From Candidatus Chloroploca asiatica (GTDB taxonomy: Bacteria; Chloroflexota; Chloroflexia; Chloroflexales; Chloroflexaceae), in the NCBI RefSeq assembly GCF_002532075.1, contig NZ_LYXE01000050.1, positions 1 through 64,000 of the forward strand: a stretch of DNA of 64,000 nucleotides. Direction: 5' to 3'. Made by a program: the position numbers and the translations under genes. Shown piece after piece: positions 16,721 through 25,651 of this stretch; within the stretch, counting starts at the first letter, position 1; each line of letters starts with the position of its first letter. The notes under the pieces were generated by a model, which did no database searches, was not told the origin of the DNA, and was given only the letters and a program-made list of their open reading frames with translations.

Positions 16721-19114
16721 ATGGCTTCGCTTGCATCCGGGTTGGCTCGTATGGGCCTGATGATGGTTCTGTTTGCTTTGCTCGCCGCCTGCGCCGCTTC
16801 GCCCGCGCCGACCCCAACCCCCACGCCTGCTCCCCCGACCGAGCCTCCGGCGGCGGTGCCGATGACGGCCCGCCCCTACGCGCTTGGTACGACCGATGTG
16901 CAGGTCGATGTTGGTTTTGGCGCAACTGAGTTGCTCGAATTGCGTGGCACGGTCGCCTCCCCGGCGAACCCTGGGCGCTACCCGCTTGCTCTGGTGCTGC
17001 ACGGGAGCCACACGGTTTGTCCGACGCCGCCCGATCAAGAGGAAGAGCCGTTTAGCTGTTCACAGGTCGTGCAGCAACGCAATGATCCGGGTTTTGCGTA
17101 CCTGCTTGAGGCGCTGGCCGAGCGTGGTTTTATCGCGCTTGCGCCTGATCTCAATATGGCCTTCCGGAGTCCATTCGATGGCGAAGCCAATGCCTTGGAT
17201 ACGTCACGGGTGCAGTTGATTCTGGACCGTCAGTTGGAGGCGTTGCGCACCGGGGATCAGGCTTTTGCGTTGGCGAATGAGGTTGAGGCCGATCTCACCC
17301 AGCGCTATTTGATTGGTCATTCACGGGGTGGCATGGCCGCCTATGGGGTGGGCGTCACATGGGATGCTGACGAAGCCACCGAGGTTCGCGGTCTTTTGCT
17401 GCTTGCTCCAATGATTGAAACACCGCTTTTCCAGCCGGTGCCCTTTACAACCGCGCCAGCGGTTGATCTGCCCCTGGCCGTGGTTTTGCCTTCGTGCGAT
17501 GGCGATGTTGGGAACCTCGATGGTCAACACTATGTGGAAGCCGCCCGCATCGACCCGCAGCGCCAGCAACCCGCAATCAGCATCTTGCTCCCTGGAGCCA
17601 ACCATAATTTCTTCAATGATGGCCTGACCGTCGATGACTCACGCTCGGCGTTTGGTTTTTGCGACCCTGAGACGCCGCGCATGCCGCGTGCCGATCAGCG
17701 GGGCTTTCTTGAGGCTTTTGCGCCTGCCCTGTTTGAGGCCTGGCGCACCGAGACGATCTTTGATCTTGAACTCGTTGCGCCTGCGCAACCAGTGCCCGCA
17801 ACGATCGCCGGTGTGCCAACCCAGAGCTTCGTTGTCTACCCGGCGGCGCAGCGCCGTCCGGTGCTCTCTGCGTTGCGTAGCACGGAACTTGACGTTGGGC
17901 CACTGGGTGGCGCAGTGACTGTGCAAGATGCGACCCTCGAATTTTGCGCCTATCAGAGTTTTGGTGCGGGCATCCTGTGTCGTCCCTTTGTCCAGATCCC
18001 CGGCGGCCCTGCCCAGATGCATTTTGCTTGGGAAAGCGCTCAGGCACGCTTACGGGTTGACCTCCCGCCAACGGCAGGCGATACGCGGGACGCAACGGCT
18101 TTGCAATTGCGGTTGGCCCTTGACCCGACCGACCTGCGTATGCCCACGGGTGAGGCGCAACGTGTGCGTGTTGTACTCCAGGATCAAGCGGGCGCAATGG
18201 CGGAACAGGTGGTCAGCATCGCTTTGCCGACGGGCCGCCTGGGCACAAATCGTTGGAGCGATCCGGTCTATCTTAGCAGCGTGCGTCTGCCGTTGAGCCA
18301 ATTCGATGGCGTTGATCGGGCGCAACTCGCGGCGATCGAACTCTATCCCGAAAGCGCGGGCGGCGCGCTCTTCCTGGCTGATCTTGAACTCGTTAGCGCC
18401 ACCGAAGTGATTGAAATCGCTGCGTTGCCGGAACCCTTTGGTACCCTGGATGTTCAACTCACTGGCGCGAACACAGACCCGTTCCCGCCTGAAAGTCAAC
18501 TCTTTGTGCGCTTGCGGATGGCTGGCGTTGCCGAAGAGGAACCGGATCTTGTGGTTGTTCAGACCTATGATGTCAGTGACCAGAGCTTACCGCTTGAGGT
18601 GTCGGTTCCATACAACCGTGCGACGCTTGACGGACGAAACGACTATGAACTTGAAGCAGGGATCCTCGTGCCCGACGGCACCCAATACAACACTCCTCAA
18701 CCTGTGCTCGCGATCAGGGCTGGCGAGATCCAGACACCTCTGGAGTTGATCGTGGAACCGATCGTCATTGTCGAGGCACCAACGCCAACCCCCGACGCAA
18801 CCCTGCGTGTTGTCATTCGTGCCCCAGAGGGGCAACCCTTCGTGCCGGGGCTTGATCTCTCGGTGGTGCTGCTTGAACGCGAGACAGGTGCGCCGCTTGC
18901 TGGTGCAACTGAAGTAACCACCGAAGCCACGGTCGAGACGTTCGAGCTTGAACTGGCCTACAATACTGCCGACGTCAAAGAGGGTGGAGTCTACGCCCTC
19001 AGCGTCCAGGTCTTCCAAGATCTTTTCACCGTCATCGCGTCGAATGACGACCTGGAACCGATTGATCTCAACGCAGACGTCGTTGAACTGCAACTGAAGG
19101 TCGTTCAGCCCTAA
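16721..19114 (+). CDS. Large alpha/beta-hydrolase lipoprotein
   Basis: This 797-residue exported lipoprotein has its lipobox LLAACAAS near residue 20 and then a Thr-Pro spacer. An alpha/beta-hydrolase domain (about residues 50-340) shows LALVLHGSH, the nucleophile elbow IGHSRGGMAAYG, an acid candidate in LPSCDGDVGN and His in GANHNFF, so the Ser-Asp-His triad is plausible. Residues 370-560 are a beta-sandwich-like region. The last 230 residues resemble extracytoplasmic META/YbaY-like barrels with two similar segments (LDVQLTGANTDPFP and LRVVIRAPEG). It is probably a cell-surface esterase or chlorophyllase-like hydrolase; the substrate is unknown. It is monocistronic with its own terminator. 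Confidence 0.82.
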   Translation: MASLASGLARMGLMMVLFALLAACAASPAPTPTPTPAPPTEPPAAVPMTARPYALGTTDVQVDVGFGATELLELRGTVASPANPGRYPLALVLHGSHTVCPTPPDQEEEPFSCSQVVQQRNDPGFAYLLEALAERGFIALAPDLNMAFRSPFDGEANALDTSRVQLILDRQLEALRTGDQAFALANEVEADLTQRYLIGHSRGGMAAYGVGVTWDADEATEVRGLLLLAPMIETPLFQPVPFTTAPAVDLPLAVVLPSCDGDVGNLDGQHYVEAARIDPQRQQPAISILLPGANHNFFNDGLTVDDSRSAFGFCDPETPRMPRADQRGFLEAFAPALFEAWRTETIFDLELVAPAQPVPATIAGVPTQSFVVYPAAQRRPVLSALRSTELDVGPLGGAVTVQDATLEFCAYQSFGAGILCRPFVQIPGGPAQMHFAWESAQARLRVDLPPTAGDTRDATALQLRLALDPTDLRMPTGEAQRVRVVLQDQAGAMAEQVVSIALPTGRLGTNRWSDPVYLSSVRLPLSQFDGVDRAQLAAIELYPESAGGALFLADLELVSATEVIEIAALPEPFGTLDVQLTGANTDPFPPESQLFVRLRMAGVAEEEPDLVVVQTYDVSDQSLPLEVSVPYNRATLDGRNDYELEAGILVPDGTQYNTPQPVLAIRAGEIQTPLELIVEPIVIVEAPTPTPDATLRVVIRAPEGQPFVPGLDLSVVLLERETGAPLAGATEVTTEATVETFELELAYNTADVKEGGVYALSVQVFQDLFTVIASNDDLEPIDLNADVVELQLKVVQP

Positions 19115-19120
19115 AACCCG

Positions 19121-19175
19121 TGTCGTAGCAGGTCAAAAACGCCAGCATTGCTGGCGTTTTTGACCTGCTACGACA
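19121..19175. terminator. Intrinsic terminator after the hydrolase lipoprotein
   Basis: Perfect 27-base arms with a single-base centre start six bases after the stop. The GCCAGCA/TGCTGGC core is followed by a GTTTTTG run inside the arm, so the stem continues beyond the T-run, as at 3.6 kb. Confidence 0.85.
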
Positions 19176-19201
19176 CAATGCTTGGGGGCCGCAGGCCATA
19201 T

Positions 19202-19230
19202 TTGGCAAAGCCCCTCCCCTCCTTTATAAT
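19202..19230 (+). promoter_or_regulatory. Sigma-70 promoter of acuI
   Basis: TTGGCA (19202-19207) and a perfect TATAAT (19225-19230) are separated by 17 bases. Transcription would begin near 19237, leaving a leader of about 45 bases before the acuI ATG. Confidence 0.75.
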
Positions 19231-19282
19231 CGGGGCCATCATGGTGAAGAAGTAGCAAGCGCAAGCCAAAGAAGGTAGAACG

Positions 19283-20278
19283 ATGAGCAATGAATCTTTT
19301 CGTGCCCTGGTCGTCGAGGAAGACGCTGGTACGCGCCGCGTTGAGTTGCGCGACATGCAGGTGGCCGATCTGCCTCCCGGTGAAGTCCTGGTGAAGGTTG
19401 CCTATTCGACCTTGAATTACAAAGATGGGCTAGCGGTGACCGGGAAGGGCAAGATTTTGCGGGTCAATCCGATGGCCCCGGGGATTGATTTTGCCGGTAC
19501 CGTGGTCGAGTCGCAGTCACCCGCGTATAAGCCTGGTGACGAGGTGGTGCTGACGGGGTGGGGCGTCGGCGAACGCCACTGGGGTGGCTTCAGTCAGTTC
19601 AACCGGGTCAAGGCCGGCTGGTTGGTGCCTTTGCCCAAAGGGCTGACGCTGCAACAGGCGATGGCAATCGGCACGGCCGGTTTCACAGCGATGCTCTGTG
19701 TGCTGGCGCTGGAACGCCACGGCTTGACCAACGATGGCCGCGAGGTCGTGGTTACCGGGGCCGCTGGCGGCGTGGGCAGCGTTGCCGTTGCGCTGCTGGC
19801 CCGTGCTGGCTACAAGGTTGTCGCTTCGACCGGTCGCCCCGAAGAGGCAGATTACCTCCGTGACCTGGGGGCCGCTGATATTCTTGACCGTTCATTCTTT
19901 ACCAATCCTGGCCGCCCGCTCGAAAGCGAGCGCTGGGCTGGCGCGGTTGATACCGTTGGTGGGCCAACCCTGGGCGGCATCTTCCGCACCGTTGCCTCGC
20001 ATGGCGTCGTTGCGGCCTGTGGCAACGCTGGCGGCGTTGAGTTTACCTCCTCGGTCTTCCCCTTTATTCTGCGGAGCGTCAAGCTCGTCGGGGTCGAGTC
20101 GGTTATGGTGCCCTTGCCCGAACGCCTTGCCGCGTGGGAACGCCTTGCCCGTGATTTGCCGACCGACGTGCTTGATCGCATGACCAGCGTGATTCCGCTT
20201 GCCGCCGTGCCCGAGTATAGCGAAACGATTACTCAGGCACAGGTGCGCGGGCGCATTGTGGTTGATGTGCAGGCGTAA
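19283..20278 (+). CDS. acuI: Acrylyl-CoA reductase (NADPH), YhdH/AcuI family
   Basis: This 331-residue zinc-free medium-chain dehydrogenase/reductase reduces acryloyl-CoA to propionyl-CoA with NADPH. Diagnostic blocks are YSTLNYKDGLAVTGKGKI, PGIDFAGTVVES, GVGERHWGGFSQFNRVKAGWLVPLP and the nucleotide fold VTGAAGGVGSVAVALLARAGY. The C-terminal half has RSVKLVGVESVMVPLPERL. In Chloroflexota this activity could take part in 3-hydroxypropionate or propionate metabolism or detoxify acryloyl-CoA; no neighbouring gene settles which. It has a strong promoter and its own terminator. Confidence 0.88.
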   Translation: MSNESFRALVVEEDAGTRRVELRDMQVADLPPGEVLVKVAYSTLNYKDGLAVTGKGKILRVNPMAPGIDFAGTVVESQSPAYKPGDEVVLTGWGVGERHWGGFSQFNRVKAGWLVPLPKGLTLQQAMAIGTAGFTAMLCVLALERHGLTNDGREVVVTGAAGGVGSVAVALLARAGYKVVASTGRPEEADYLRDLGAADILDRSFFTNPGRPLESERWAGAVDTVGGPTLGGIFRTVASHGVVAACGNAGGVEFTSSVFPFILRSVKLVGVESVMVPLPERLAAWERLARDLPTDVLDRMTSVIPLAAVPEYSETITQAQVRGRIVVDVQA

Positions 20279-20299
20279 CCGCTTGCTGGCCTATCCGTA

Positions 20300-20341
20300 A
20301 ACAAGCCAAAAAGCCAGCAAACGCTGGCTTTTCGGCTTGTT
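20300..20341. terminator. Hairpin terminator after acuI
   Basis: Nineteen-base arms with one mismatch and a 4-base loop (AACAAGCC-AAAAGCCAGC / GCTGGCTTTT-GGCTTGTT) lie 21 bases after the stop. The element can serve both acuI and the convergent pgk. Confidence 0.8.
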
Positions 20342-20350
20342 CACGACTAT

Positions 20351-20371
20351 CCTTTGCGCCTTTGCGTCAAA
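20351..20371 (+). repeat. CCTTTGCG tandem-octamer motif, copy 7
   Basis: CCTTTGCG-CCTTTGCG-TCAAA is followed by ATCATCGG. It lies between the acuI terminator and the pgk stop. Confidence 0.7.
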
Positions 20372-20411
20372 TCATCGGGAGACTTCGTTCCCAGAATAAT
20401 AAGCGTGCCTC

Positions 20412-21614
20412 TCAGCGATCCTGCAGCGCCGCAACTCCAGGCAACTTCTTGCCTTCGAGCAATTCGAGCGAAGCACCGCCCCCGGTCGAGACGTGCGACA
20501 TCTGGGCGGCGAGACCGGCCTGTTCCACCGCAGCGACCGAGTCCCCGCCACCAACAATCGTGATGGCACCACCGGCGGCAGCCTCGGCCATGGCACTGGC
20601 AATCGCCCGTGTTCCACTCGCAAATGGGTCAAGCTCGAAGACACCCATGGGGCCGTTCCAGATGACCAGTTGCGCGGCGGCGACTTCACTGCGATACTGC
20701 TTGGTTGTCTCGGGGCCAATATCGAGCATGCGCCAGCCTGCGGGGATGGCATCAACACTGACCACCTTCGTGTTAGCCTCGGCGCTGAACGCATCGGCAA
20801 TCACGGCATCAACGGGCAGCAAGAGACGCACATTGGCTGCCTTGGCCTTGGCGATCAATGTCCGCGCCGTCTCAACGCTCTCAGGTTCGATGAGCGAGTC
20901 GCCCATCTCCTTGCCTTCGGCCAGGAGGAACGTATTAGCCATGCCACCGCCGATCAGCAGCGCATCAACCTTGCCAAGCAGATTGTCAATGACGCCGATC
21001 TTATCACTGATCTTGGCCCCACCGATGATCGTTACAAAGGGGCGTTTTGGTTGTTCCAGCGCCCCGCCGATATACTCTAGTTCCTTCTCCATCAGGAAGC
21101 CGGCGACGGCAGGCAAGTGGTGCGCCACCCCTTCGGTGGAGGCATTGGCACGATGGGCTGCACCAAAGGCGTCGTTGACAAACACATCACCCAGGCGGGC
21201 CAGTTCGGCGGACATCCCGGCGTCATTCGCCTCTTCACGTGGGTCAAACCGCGTATTCTCTAGCATCAAGACCGTCCCAGGCTGCAGTGCCGCAGCGGCA
21301 GCCTCGGCGGCCTCGCCCGTCGTAACTTCGGTTTTGCGTACTTCGTGAGCCTCGGGCAGCAACTCAAAGAGGCGCTCAACAACTGGGCGCATACTGTACT
21401 TTGCATTGACCTTGCCTTTGGGGCGTCCCAGGTGTGACATCAACACCACCCCATTGGCACCCTGTTCTAACAGGTACCGAATTGTCGGCAACGCGGCGCG
21501 AATGCGGGTATCATCAGTGACACTGCCCTCACTATCCTGTGGCACATTAAAGTCTACGCGTACCAGGGCACGCTTGCCATTCCATTCGATATCACGGACG
21601 GTCTTTTTATTCAT
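20412..21614 (-). CDS. pgk: Phosphoglycerate kinase
   Basis: Pgk interconverts 1,3-bisphosphoglycerate plus ADP and 3-phosphoglycerate plus ATP in glycolysis, gluconeogenesis and carbon fixation. The chain begins [26 protein letters not shown] and shows [35 protein letters not shown] and the C-terminal nucleotide loop [14 protein letters not shown]. Its 400 residues match bacterial PGK. The frame extends to 21662, but the ATG at 21614 with AAGGAG eight bases upstream is the evident start. It is not next to gap or tpi here; a HAD phosphatase lies upstream on the same strand. Confidence 0.97.
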   Translation of the reverse strand: MNKKTVRDIEWNGKRALVRVDFNVPQDSEGSVTDDTRIRAALPTIRYLLEQGANGVVLMSHLGRPKGKVNAKYSMRPVVERLFELLPEAHEVRKTEVTTGEAAEAAAAALQPGTVLMLENTRFDPREEANDAGMSAELARLGDVFVNDAFGAAHRANASTEGVAHHLPAVAGFLMEKELEYIGGALEQPKRPFVTIIGGAKISDKIGVIDNLLGKVDALLIGGGMANTFLLAEGKEMGDSLIEPESVETARTLIAKAKAANVRLLLPVDAVIADAFSAEANTKVVSVDAIPAGWRMLDIGPETTKQYRSEVAAAQLVIWNGPMGVFELDPFASGTRAIASAMAEAAAGGAITIVGGGDSVAAVEQAGLAAQMSHVSTGGGASLELLEGKKLPGVAALQDR

Positions 21615-21668
21615 CAGGGAAGCTCCTTCTGCGGTTTCTCCCAACGGTGAGTATTGTAGCATATCTGT

Positions 21669-21704
21669 GATGGTTTTCGAGGGCGTACGCCCTCGAAAAC
21701 CATC
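21669..21704. terminator. 36-bp perfect palindrome after the HAD phosphatase
   Basis: Perfect 17-base arms with a TA centre (GATGGTTTTCGAGGGCG and complement) lie 11 bases beyond the HAD stop and upstream of pgk. It probably terminates the HAD gene on the minus strand and so separates it from pgk. Confidence 0.75.
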
Positions 21705-21714
21705 GTGGCGAAGG

Positions 21715-22383
21715 CTAGTGGTCTTCTTTGTTGCACAGTAGATCCCGCAGATCGGCGACGCTGTGGACGAGGGCGTGAGGGTTGGCTTCGGTCAGTTCGT
21801 CCAGCGTGCCGTAGCCGTAGGTGACGGCAATACATGGCAGGCTGTGCGCGCGTGCGCCTTCGATGTCATAGACCGTGTCGCCAATCATGAGGCTCGCGCT
21901 GCGTTCGGTTGGGCTGAGTAGATCGAGCACCGCGCCAATGACTTCGGCTTTGGTGCCAATGCGATCGTCAGGGGTCGAGCCAATGATGGCGACGAAGAAG
22001 CGCGTTAGGCCAAAATGATCGAGAATGCCCTGCGCCGGGACAATGAATTTCGAGGTTGCAACATAGAGGCGGATGCCGCTTGCTTGCAATTCGGCGAGCA
22101 ACTCGGGGATGCCTTCGTAGAGCTGGTTCTCGTACATCCCGATAGATAGATACCGCTCGCGATAGATGGTGACGGCCTCTTCCGCCAGCGTGTCATCGCC
22201 AAGATACGCCCGTAAACTGGCGCGCAGGGGTGGGCCGATCCAACTGCGCAGCGTCTCAGCGTCAGGAAGGGGCTTCCCCAGGGTGTTGAGCGTATGGCGA
22301 AAGGTGCGGGTAATGCCCTCGTAGGGATCGGTCAGGGTTCCGTCAAGGTCAAAGAGCAGGGCTGGGTGGCGGGGCTGTCGCAT
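21715..22383 (-). CDS. HAD-superfamily phosphatase, phosphoglycolate phosphatase-like
   Basis: This 222-residue hydrolase has the HAD signature [17 protein letters not shown] (Asp nucleophile and general acid), a helical cap, motif II YVATSK, motif III Lys in IGTKAEV and motif [15 protein letters not shown]. It is closest in layout to Gph/PpaX phosphatases that remove phosphate from 2-phosphoglycolate or pyrophosphate. Position next to pgk is compatible with a carbon-metabolism role, but a palindrome separates the genes. It starts at the ATG at 22383. Confidence 0.85.
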   Translation of the reverse strand: MRQPRHPALLFDLDGTLTDPYEGITRTFRHTLNTLGKPLPDAETLRSWIGPPLRASLRAYLGDDTLAEEAVTIYRERYLSIGMYENQLYEGIPELLAELQASGIRLYVATSKFIVPAQGILDHFGLTRFFVAIIGSTPDDRIGTKAEVIGAVLDLLSPTERSASLMIGDTVYDIEGARAHSLPCIAVTYGYGTLDELTEANPHALVHSVADLRDLLCNKEDH

Positions 22384-22495
22384 AACTGTCTATTTCTCGA
22401 AAACGGGACCAGGTCTGGTCGAAGTTCAGCACACGCACGATGTGTGCGACTCATCCTTCTCACTATACCACCCGTTTTTCCAGGTGACAATCCTG

Positions 22496-22522
22496 TTGTT
22501 CCGATAGGCATCGTGGTATACT
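22496..22522 (+). promoter_or_regulatory. Candidate promoter of the MoxR/VWA operon
   Basis: TTGTTC (22496-22501) and TATACT (22517-22522) are 15 bases apart, slightly short for sigma-70. The leader to the AAA gene would be about 80 bases. Confidence 0.4.
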
Positions 22523-22610
22523 GAAAGTGTTCCCCCTCGATTTCTAGCTCTTCCATGCTCGCCAGGGTTGCCCTGCGAGTGGTGATCCCAACAGAAAGGC
22601 GGCGTTGCGC

Positions 22611-23597
22611 ATGCTCAATTCGATAACCGATGTGCGTGAGATCCTCGCGACCCAGCAATATATTGCTTCCGACGAGATTTGTACGGCGATGTTTCTGGCT
22701 GATAAACTCGGCAAGCCGTTGCTCGCCGAAGGCCCCGCCGGGGTCGGCAAGACTGAACTGGCCAAGAGTTGGGCGCTCGCGAACGGCCGCGAGTTGATCC
22801 GTTTGCAGTGCTACGAAGGCCTCGATGAGACCAAGGCGCTCTATGAGTGGGAATATGCCAAGCAGTTGCTCTATACGCAGTTGCTGCGTGAGAAGCTGAG
22901 CGATCTGCTCGGTGATTCGCGTACCCTGCGCGAGGCCGCTGATCGCCTGGCAAGCGAAGAAGATGTCTTCTTCTCCGAGCGTTTCCTCTTGCCGCGTCCG
23001 TTGCTTCGCGCCATTACGAGCGACCAGCCGGTGGTGCTGCTGATCGATGAGATCGACCGCGCTGATGCCGAGTTTGAAGCTTTTCTGCTTGAGGTGTTGA
23101 GCGATTTTCAGGTCAGTGTCCCGGAACTTGGTACCCTCAAAGCCAAACATCAACCGACCGTTTTGCTCACCTCAAATAATACCCGCGAGTTGAGCGAGGC
23201 CCTCAAGCGGCGCTGTCTCTATATTCATATTGATTATCCTGACCTTGAAGCCGAGTTGCGCGTGATCCAGTTGAAGGTGCCCGGCCTTTCGCCCAAATTG
23301 GCCCGCCAGGCCATTGAATATGTGCAACGTCTCCGCAAAATGGATCTAAAAAAACACCCGAGTGTCAGTGAAACGATCGACTGGGCCCGGGCTTTGCTTG
23401 AGCTCAACAGTCGGCAGATCGACAAGACAACCCTCGATACGACGCTGAGTGTGCTGTTGAAGTATGAGAGCGATATTCAGCGGGCCAAACGTGCGCTGCA
23501 AGGCGGTGAGCGTGGTGACCGCCCCGAGCGCCCCGAGCGCGGTGATCGCCCGGATCGCCCGCGGAACCGTTATCCGGGTGGTGAATGGAATAACTAA
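22611..23597 (+). CDS. MoxR-family AAA+ ATPase
   Basis: This 328-residue MoxR-type AAA+ ATPase is thought to remodel or help load cofactors into a partner together with a VWA protein. Walker A GPAGVGKT is at residues 41-48, Walker B PVVLLIDEIDRADAEF near 138, sensor 1 TVLLTSNNTRELSEALKRRC near 185 and a C-terminal lid follows. The tail is a charged run of repeated PERGDRP units that looks unstructured. A TTG six bases upstream is an alternative start and is closer to the GAAAGG site. Its stop is two bases before the VWA gene, so the two form an operon. Confidence 0.9.
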   Translation: MLNSITDVREILATQQYIASDEICTAMFLADKLGKPLLAEGPAGVGKTELAKSWALANGRELIRLQCYEGLDETKALYEWEYAKQLLYTQLLREKLSDLLGDSRTLREAADRLASEEDVFFSERFLLPRPLLRAITSDQPVVLLIDEIDRADAEFEAFLLEVLSDFQVSVPELGTLKAKHQPTVLLTSNNTRELSEALKRRCLYIHIDYPDLEAELRVIQLKVPGLSPKLARQAIEYVQRLRKMDLKKHPSVSETIDWARALLELNSRQIDKTTLDTTLSVLLKYESDIQRAKRALQGGERGDRPERPERGDRPDRPRNRYPGGEWNN

Positions 23598-23599
23598 GT

Positions 23600-25027
23600 A
23601 TGGATCGACGTATCACTGAATTTATTGCCGCCCTGCGGGCCGCTGGTATTCGGGTCAGCCTCGCTGAAACGGCTGATGCGATGCGGGCGATTGAGCAGGC
23701 AGGGATTACCGATCGCCGCCTCTTTGAACTGGTTATGCAGACGAGCCTGATCAAGGATGCGAAAGATTTTACGACCTTCCGCGAGCTCTTTCCGCTCTAT
23801 TTTGGCAAAGAAGCACCCCCCCCGATGCAACAACCCGGCGGTGGTCAGCTTTCTGAGGAAGAGCGTGAACAGTTGATGGAGCAACTCGCCCAGATGCTGG
23901 CGCAGATGAGCCCGGAACAATTGGCGCAACTCTTTCGCTCGATGATGACTGGTCAGCCCCTCTCGGCCCAAGAGATGGGCCAATTGATGGATGGCATTGC
24001 GCCGCCGCATGTCTCGAATCCACGCTATCGCGATTGGATGACCCGGCAGGCGTTGCGTGAGTTGAATTTCAACCAGTTGAATAAGGCGCTCCGCGAATTG
24101 CTCGATGCCCTGCGTGCCGAGGGCATGTCGGAAGAGGCGCTGCAGGCGATCGAGCAGGCTGCCCGTGAGAACCAGGCCGCGCTCGCTGAACAGATCGGCC
24201 AGCAGGTCGCCCAGCAAATGGCCGAGCAGTCGCGTGGCGATGGGCAGGCGATTCCGCGTCAACGCTCCGAAAGCGAGTTGCTCGACCGGCCCTTCGATCA
24301 GTTGAATGAGCGCGACGCGGAAGATATGCGCAAGATTGTCAATCGCCTCGCGGCCCGTTTGCGCACACGCCTTGCGTTGCGCCAGCGTCGGGGCAAAACA
24401 GGTACCCTTGATGCCAAGACGACGATCCGCGCCAATCAGCGTTTTGGAGGGGTGCCGATGGTTGTTCGCCATCGCAAGCGCCATCTCAAACCAAAACTTG
24501 TGGTGCTCTGTGACCGTAGTGTCTCGACCGAACGAGTGATGACCTTTATGTTGCTGATGGTCTATTCACTCCACGACCAACTGAGTCGCACTCGTTCCTT
24601 CGCCTTCATTGATCGCCTGCACGATATGAGCCGCTACTTTAACGAGGCTCGCCCCGAAGCTGCGCTTGCTCAGGTAATGGACGAGATCCGTCCAACCCGC
24701 AGTTACAGTACAGATCTTGGCTATGCCCTCAATGAGTTTGTCCGCGATCACCTGAGTTGCATTGATCAACGCACGACCGTGATTCTGCTCGGTGATGGGC
24801 GCAATAATGAAAATGATCCGGGGCTTGCCGCGTTTGCCCAGATCTGCCGCCGCGCCCGACGGGTGGTCTGGTTTGCGACCGAAGAACAGCGGAAGTGGGG
24901 CGTCTACGATCCTGGCTCATTGAGCAGCGACATCTATAAGTATGCCCCGATGTGCGATGCCATGCACGAGGTGACCAACCTGCGCCAACTTGCCGACGCG
25001 ATTGACCGCCTCTTTGTCCGGGCGTAG
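23600..25027 (+). CDS. VWA-domain protein, CoxE-like, partner of MoxR
   Basis: A 475-residue protein of the CoxE/VWA family. Residues 1-80 (ITEFIAALRAAGIRVSLAE, FTTFRELFPLYF) form the typical N-terminal helical part. A Gln/Met-rich low-complexity helical middle follows (about 75-230). The C-terminal VWA domain (about 280-470) has the MIDAS motif DRSVS in LVVLCDRSVSTERVM and the downstream DGRNNENDPG loop. MoxR plus CoxE-type VWA pairs act as metal-dependent chaperones, for example for molybdenum enzymes. No client enzyme is adjacent, so the target is unknown. Confidence 0.88.
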   Translation: MDRRITEFIAALRAAGIRVSLAETADAMRAIEQAGITDRRLFELVMQTSLIKDAKDFTTFRELFPLYFGKEAPPPMQQPGGGQLSEEEREQLMEQLAQMLAQMSPEQLAQLFRSMMTGQPLSAQEMGQLMDGIAPPHVSNPRYRDWMTRQALRELNFNQLNKALRELLDALRAEGMSEEALQAIEQAARENQAALAEQIGQQVAQQMAEQSRGDGQAIPRQRSESELLDRPFDQLNERDAEDMRKIVNRLAARLRTRLALRQRRGKTGTLDAKTTIRANQRFGGVPMVVRHRKRHLKPKLVVLCDRSVSTERVMTFMLLMVYSLHDQLSRTRSFAFIDRLHDMSRYFNEARPEAALAQVMDEIRPTRSYSTDLGYALNEFVRDHLSCIDQRTTVILLGDGRNNENDPGLAAFAQICRRARRVVWFATEEQRKWGVYDPGSLSSDIYKYAPMCDAMHEVTNLRQLADAIDRLFVRA

Positions 25028-25034
25028 CTCAGGT

Positions 25035-25099
25035 AATGGTAAGATAGGTGCGGTGACAAAGCGGTGCAACCGCTTTGTCACCGCACCTATCTTGCCATT
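25035..25099. terminator. Long hairpin terminator after the VWA gene
   Basis: Two 31-base arms with one mismatch and a 3-base loop start eight bases after the VWA stop and end in CATTTTTG. This is one of the longest stems in the window. It stops 20 bases before the next start. Confidence 0.85.
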
Positions 25100-25119
25100 T
25101 TTGTAATAGGATCGCGCCC

Positions 25120-25521
25120 ATGTTTTTTTTGGTGACAGAGGTGCATAACTTTGGCGGCTTTTTTGGTGGTGATACGGTCTCGTTGAGCGGCAAAGCCTGG
25201 CGCGATCCTGAGGCTGCCGAGCAGACCTTGACGATTGACGAGGCGGCCCTGGTCAACCTCACGGATCGGCACCTGGTGGCGGCGGGGATGTTGCTCGAAC
25301 TAACCTTTGCCGGTGCGCGGGTCGAAGCAGCGGTTGTGCGGGGCGCTTCTGAGCATGCGACGTTGCGGCGCGCTCTTGGTGAACCTGAACTGCCTCCTAC
25401 GCTGAGCGAGTTGGTGCTTCTGAGTTGCCGTTGTGCGGCGTGCAAGCTCTGGGTTACGCCCGTGCGACGCGACGACACCGAGCTTTGCGCCCTGTGCGGG
25501 CGAGGGGTCGCGCTGCGCTAG
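25120..25521 (+). CDS. Conserved-looking small protein with zinc-ribbon-like tail
   Basis: This 133-residue protein has no recognised family. The N-terminal 90 residues (MFFLVTEVHNFGGFFGGDTVSLSG and on) look like a beta-rich domain with strands alternating around ITVDEAALVNLTDRHL-type text. The C-terminal 45 residues carry CRCAACKLW and CALCGRG, two CxxC knuckles about 19 residues apart, as in a rubredoxin or zinc ribbon. The start at 25120 avoids a frame reading through the terminator hairpin; its ribosome site is weak. A nucleic-acid or protein-binding role is only a guess. Confidence 0.65.
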   Translation: MFFLVTEVHNFGGFFGGDTVSLSGKAWRDPEAAEQTLTIDEAALVNLTDRHLVAAGMLLELTFAGARVEAAVVRGASEHATLRRALGEPELPPTLSELVLLSCRCAACKLWVTPVRRDDTELCALCGRGVALR

Positions 25522-25599
25522 CGTGTCTACATACGATACGTATCGACTTCGCCCCGCACGGGTGCGCCGCACGGCGCACCCGTGCAGGGCAACAAACCC

Positions 25600-25629
25600 T
25601 TGACACCTGCAAGACGCGACTCGTATAAT
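25600..25629 (+). promoter_or_regulatory. Consensus sigma-70 promoter of the GH18 operon
   Basis: Perfect TTGACA (25600-25605) and perfect TATAAT (25624-25629) are separated by 18 bases. Transcription should start near 25636. The ATG at 25628 lies inside the -10 box and so cannot be the start of the next gene. Confidence 0.9.
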
Positions 25630-25651
25630 GCAGGCGAAGGGAAAGAAGCTT

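Noticed and set aside
22332-23153. Long minus-strand open frame of 273 codons
   Set aside because: It is opposite to the MoxR gene, whose Walker motifs and operon position are clear.
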